From NCBI GenBank assembly GCA_900545745.1, contig URAD01000017.1, positions 1-33,535 of the forward strand: DNA of 33,535 bases. Reading direction: 5' to 3'. Each line of letters starts with the position of its first letter. Within the stretch, counting starts at the first letter, position 1. Below are positions 31,313 through 33,535 of the stretch, in pieces. Under the pieces are notes generated by a model. That model saw nothing but the letters and a program-made list of their open reading frames with translations. It was not told the origin of the DNA and ran no database searches. The stretch is from an uncultured Collinsella sp. (GTDB lineage Bacteria; Actinomycetota; Coriobacteriia; Coriobacteriales; Coriobacteriaceae). Both the position numbers and the translations under genes were made by a program.

Positions 31313-31448
31313 GGGCCGCGTGCCCGCCCGCAATATATTTGATTGCCTGCTCGGGCAGTCCTGCGCAAGACGAAGGCCACATTAAGTGGCCTTCTTTGCG
31401 TGCGGAACTCGCGATCAATCAAATATATTGCGGGCGGGCACGCGGCCC
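31313..31448 (+). repeat. Nested palindromic element, copy 4
   Basis: The outer arms 31313-31345 and 31416-31448 are a perfect 33-bp inverted repeat. Their sequence (GGGCCGCG..., then an AT-rich AATATATTTGATT) is unrelated to the arms of copies 2 and 3. The core 31346-31415 is conserved, with the GAAGGCCAC hairpin and CGCAA/TTGCG extension of copy 1. The small side stem is CTGC-TCGG-GCAG here, against CTG-CTCTA-CAG in the others. It starts 8 bases after the hydrolase stop and lies before that gene's own terminator. Confidence 0.93.
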
Positions 31449-31500
31449 TCTCGGGTTCGGGGCGCGACACACCGGACTGGGTTATCTGAATAAATATGGT

Positions 31501-31528
31501 GAAGGCCCCTTTCGGGGCCTTCTTTTTT
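31501..31528 (+). terminator. Terminator of the hydrolase gene, overlapping the murB stop
   Basis: A 9-bp stem GAAGGCCCC/GGGGCCTTC (31501-31509 and 31514-31522) with loop TTTC, then six T. The T-run overlaps the last bases of murB on the opposite strand. Confidence 0.92.
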
Positions 31529-32489
31529 AGAGGAATTCGCCTACTCGGTGGACTTCGGGTTCTAGGTCTACGTTGAATTGGTCTTTGACGGTTGTTTGGA
31601 TGTGGCGGATGAGTTCGTCGACATCGGCGGCGGTGGCGTGGTCGGCGTTGACGATAAAGCCGCAGTGCTTTTCGCTCACCTGCGCGCCGCCGACAGCATG
31701 GCCGCGCAGTCCGGCATCCATGATGAGCTTGCCGGCAAAGTAGCCCTCGGGGCGCTTGAAGGTGGAGCCGGCACTCGGCATGTCGAGCGGCTGCTTGTCC
31801 TCGCGGCGCTGGCGGTAGTCGTCCATGTCGGCCTTGATCATCGCGGCGTTGCCCGGGGCGAGATTGAAGGTGGCCGAAAGCACGATAAAGCCGTCATCGG
31901 CGATGCGGCTCTTTCGATAACCCAGGTTGAGCTCGTCGACATCGAACTCGATGATATTGCCGCTGCCGCGGGTGCCGTCGTCGAGCTGGCGAGCGGGTTT
32001 GTAGACGCGCACGGACTCCAGCACATCGGCCATGCAGGCACCGTAGGCACCGGCGTTCATGTAGCAGGCGCCGCCGACCGATCCGGGGATGCCCGAGATG
32101 GGCTCCATGCCGGTAAGGCTGGCCTCGGCTGCCGCGGCTGCGACATCGGAAAGCAAGGCGCCGGCTGCCGCCGTGACGTGCGTGCCGTCGACCGTAATGT
32201 CGGAGAGTCCCTCGCCCAGCGCCACGACGACGCCGCGGATGCCCTTGTCGCCGACGAGCAGGTCGGAGCCGTTGCCCACGATGGTGAGCGGCAGGTCGCA
32301 GCGATAGCAGGTATCGAGCGTGGCGACGAGGCCCTGCTCGGTATCGGGCGTGACAAAGACGTCGGCCGGGCCGCCGATCTTAAACGTGGTGTGCTCGCGC
32401 ATGGGCTCGCTCATCAGTACGTTGTCCTCGCCGGCAACGCCAGCAAGCGCGCACAGCAGGTCCTCGTTAAAAAAATCGTTTTCGTGCAT
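31527..32489 (-). CDS. murB: UDP-N-acetylmuramate dehydrogenase
   Basis: FAD/NADPH-dependent reduction of UDP-GlcNAc-enolpyruvate to UDP-MurNAc, the second committed step of peptidoglycan synthesis. The FAD-binding region has TTFKIGGPA (34-42) and VGNGSDLLVGDKGIRG (71-86); GIPGSVGGACYMNAGAYG lies at 133-150. The catalytic domain has PSAGSTFKRPEG with proton donor Ser242, and the C-terminal PEV with Glu312. I chose the ATG at 32489 because AAAAGGCGG precedes it; an in-frame ATG at 32534 would add 15 residues with no family similarity. The result, 320 residues, is normal. Divergent from the LacI-type gene. Confidence 0.94.
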   Translation of the reverse strand: MHENDFFNEDLLCALAGVAGEDNVLMSEPMREHTTFKIGGPADVFVTPDTEQGLVATLDTCYRCDLPLTIVGNGSDLLVGDKGIRGVVVALGEGLSDITVDGTHVTAAAGALLSDVAAAAAEASLTGMEPISGIPGSVGGACYMNAGAYGACMADVLESVRVYKPARQLDDGTRGSGNIIEFDVDELNLGYRKSRIADDGFIVLSATFNLAPGNAAMIKADMDDYRQRREDKQPLDMPSAGSTFKRPEGYFAGKLIMDAGLRGHAVGGAQVSEKHCGFIVNADHATAADVDELIRHIQTTVKDQFNVDLEPEVHRVGEFL

Positions 32490-32521
32490 ACTAATAGCCG
32501 CCTTTTGGTGGTCGTTGTCAT

Positions 32522-32531
32522 CAATCGATTG
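32522..32531. promoter_or_regulatory. 10-bp palindrome near the murB promoter
   Basis: CAATCGATTG is a perfect palindrome just downstream of a minus-strand -10 candidate (TATATT, 32538 to 32533). It lies in the divergent murB/lacI-type gap and could be a LacI-family operator. On a single occurrence the evidence is thin. Confidence 0.3.
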
Positions 32532-32672
32532 CAATATACCCCACCCGGACGGATTTGGTGCGCTGGCGGCGATAAAACAGCCGTCTACCGGATTGGTAAA
32601 GTGTTTATCACCGAGGTAGAGGGGTGGTCGCTATACTTTCAAGAGATTGCGCGTAAACCTGGAAGGAGCGAG

Positions 32673-33535
32673 ATGGCCAACAAAGTCACCCTCAAGCAGA
32701 TCGCCCAGGAGGTGGGGCTTTCCCCCTCGTCGGTCTCGCTTGTTCTCAATAATCGGCCCTGTCGCATCTCGGAAGAAAACCGCAAGCTCATCAAGGAGGT
32801 CGCGGCGCGCAACCACTATGTTCCTAATCAGATTGCGCGTAGTCTGGTCATGCGCGAGTCGCGCACGCTGGGCCTTATCGTCCCTAACATCGAGAGCCGC
32901 TTTTTTGCCTCGCTCGCCGGTAGCCTGGAAAAGCGCTGCCGCGAGGACGGCTATGCGCTCTTCATTACCAGCTCGGGTGGAAGTGCCGACGACGATCTGG
33001 AGCTGCTGCGTCAGCTGGTAACGCGCGGCGTTGATGGCGTCTTCCTGGTTGTGGGCGACGAGTTCTCCGACGACCGCGCCCTGCGCGAAGAAGTCAGCCA
33101 TCTGCCTATCCCTGCCGTGATGGTCGACCGTGCCATTGAGGGGCTCGAGTGCGACAAGGTGATGTTCGACCACGAGATGGGTGGCTACATGGCCACCCGC
33201 TACCTGATCGAGCAGGGCCACCGTCGCATTGCCTGCTTGGTTAATGCGCGCCGTTCCAATACGGGTCGTAAGCGTCTTGCCGGCTACGAGCGTGCGCTGC
33301 GCGAGGTTGGCCTGCCTATTGACGCGCGTTTGGAGTTTGAGAGCGAGTACTACATTCCGAGCGCATACGAGGCCTCGGAGGCGGTGCTCGCAACTGACGC
33401 CACCGCCGTGTTCGCAAGCTCGGACAACATTGCCCTCGGTCTGCTCAAGCGCTTGCACGAGATGGGGAAGAGCATTCCGAGCGACATTTCGGTGGTGAGT
33501 TACGACAACTCGGCCGCCGACGTTCTCTTTGAGCC
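32673..33535 (+). CDS. LacI-family transcriptional regulator (3' end cut by the window)
   Basis: An open frame of 287 codons runs off the right edge; roughly 45 residues are missing by family length. Residues 1-57 are the LacI helix-turn-helix and hinge: VTLKQIAQEVGLSPSSVSLVLNN and YVPNQIARSL. A periplasmic-binding-type effector domain follows: TLGLIVPNIESRFFASLAG, RGVDGVFLV, YLIEQGHRRIACL, then AVFASSDNIALGLLKRL and IPSDISVVSYDNS. GGAAGGAG precedes ATG 32673. A -10 TATACT lies at 32632-32637. Probably regulates carbohydrate genes located to the right; the effector is unknown. Confidence 0.92.
   Translation, partial: MANKVTLKQIAQEVGLSPSSVSLVLNNRPCRISEENRKLIKEVAARNHYVPNQIARSLVMRESRTLGLIVPNIESRFFASLAGSLEKRCREDGYALFITSSGGSADDDLELLRQLVTRGVDGVFLVVGDEFSDDRALREEVSHLPIPAVMVDRAIEGLECDKVMFDHEMGGYMATRYLIEQGHRRIACLVNARRSNTGRKRLAGYERALREVGLPIDARLEFESEYYIPSAYEASEAVLATDATAVFASSDNIALGLLKRLHEMGKSIPSDISVVSYDNSAADVLFE

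Noticed and set aside
6987..31448. A CRISPR array from the repeated core sequence
   Set aside because: The four copies are kilobases apart, have no spacers between them, and no cas genes are present.
32597..32614. A LacI operator GGTAAAGTGTTTATCACC before the LacI-type gene
   Set aside because: Only about half of the positions are symmetric, and there is no second copy in the window.

Overview
The window looks like a chromosomal segment of a Coriobacteriia actinobacterium, most likely Collinsella or a close relative. This is inferred from the GC-rich coding sequence with C/G-ending codons in the most biased genes, actinobacterial-style Tat signals, a TsaB-RimI-TsaD triple fusion, and a gene set typical of a sugar-fermenting gut anaerobe. 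No rRNA or other taxonomic marker is present to settle it.

Layout. 1-6960: a tightly packed plus-strand housekeeping operon, acpS-nnr-alr-udg-tsaE-tsaB/rimI/tsaD (phosphopantetheinylation, NAD(P)HX repair, D-alanine supply, uracil repair, t6A tRNA modification). 6961-9450: a leader region with promoter, operator-like palindrome, Ile/Val leader peptide and terminator, followed by cstA. 9557-11740: a long, partly disordered protein with a C-terminal Toprim-like domain. 11741-13976: an accessory-looking island. It holds an AAA/DUF4143 ATPase gene with a paired-hairpin promoter region, bracketed by two copies of a palindromic repeat, next to a tRNA-Gln whose 3' end is duplicated nearby. 14015-16084 (minus): a peptidoglycan-binding-domain protein and a polyprenyl diphosphate synthase. 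16203-24272: a carbohydrate uptake cluster with a PTS IIC-IIB protein fused to a HAD phosphatase, a GntR/HutC regulator, and a binding-protein/permease/permease/ATPase sugar ABC transporter. 24650-29832 (minus): glycogen/maltodextrin phosphorylase, 4-alpha-glucanotransferase and galE. 30099-31304: a Tat-exported coiled-coil cell-wall hydrolase. 31527-32489 (minus): murB. 32673-end: a LacI-type regulator cut by the window edge.

How the parts fit. The PTS, ABC transporter, MalQ and GlgP form a plausible alpha-glucan/maltodextrin uptake and breakdown module. Sites with the HutC operator pattern GT-N-TA-N-AC lie in the promoter regions of the PTS gene, the regulator itself, the ABC operon and malQ, so the local GntR protein probably coordinates them.

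The most unusual element is a roughly 140-bp nested palindrome found four times, at 6987, 11749, 13494 and 31313. Each copy lies 3 to about 26 bases after a stop codon and in the same orientation as that gene. The ~70-base core is conserved. The long outer arms differ in sequence between copies yet stay self-complementary, and an inner stem also covaries. This suggests a structured 3'-end RNA or DNA element family.

Intergenic stretches where I see nothing convincing: 14921-15058, 16085-16202 (only an 11-bp palindrome, TGCATTATGCA, at 16105) and 29833-30026 (only a TATACT -10 for galE at 29870-29875).
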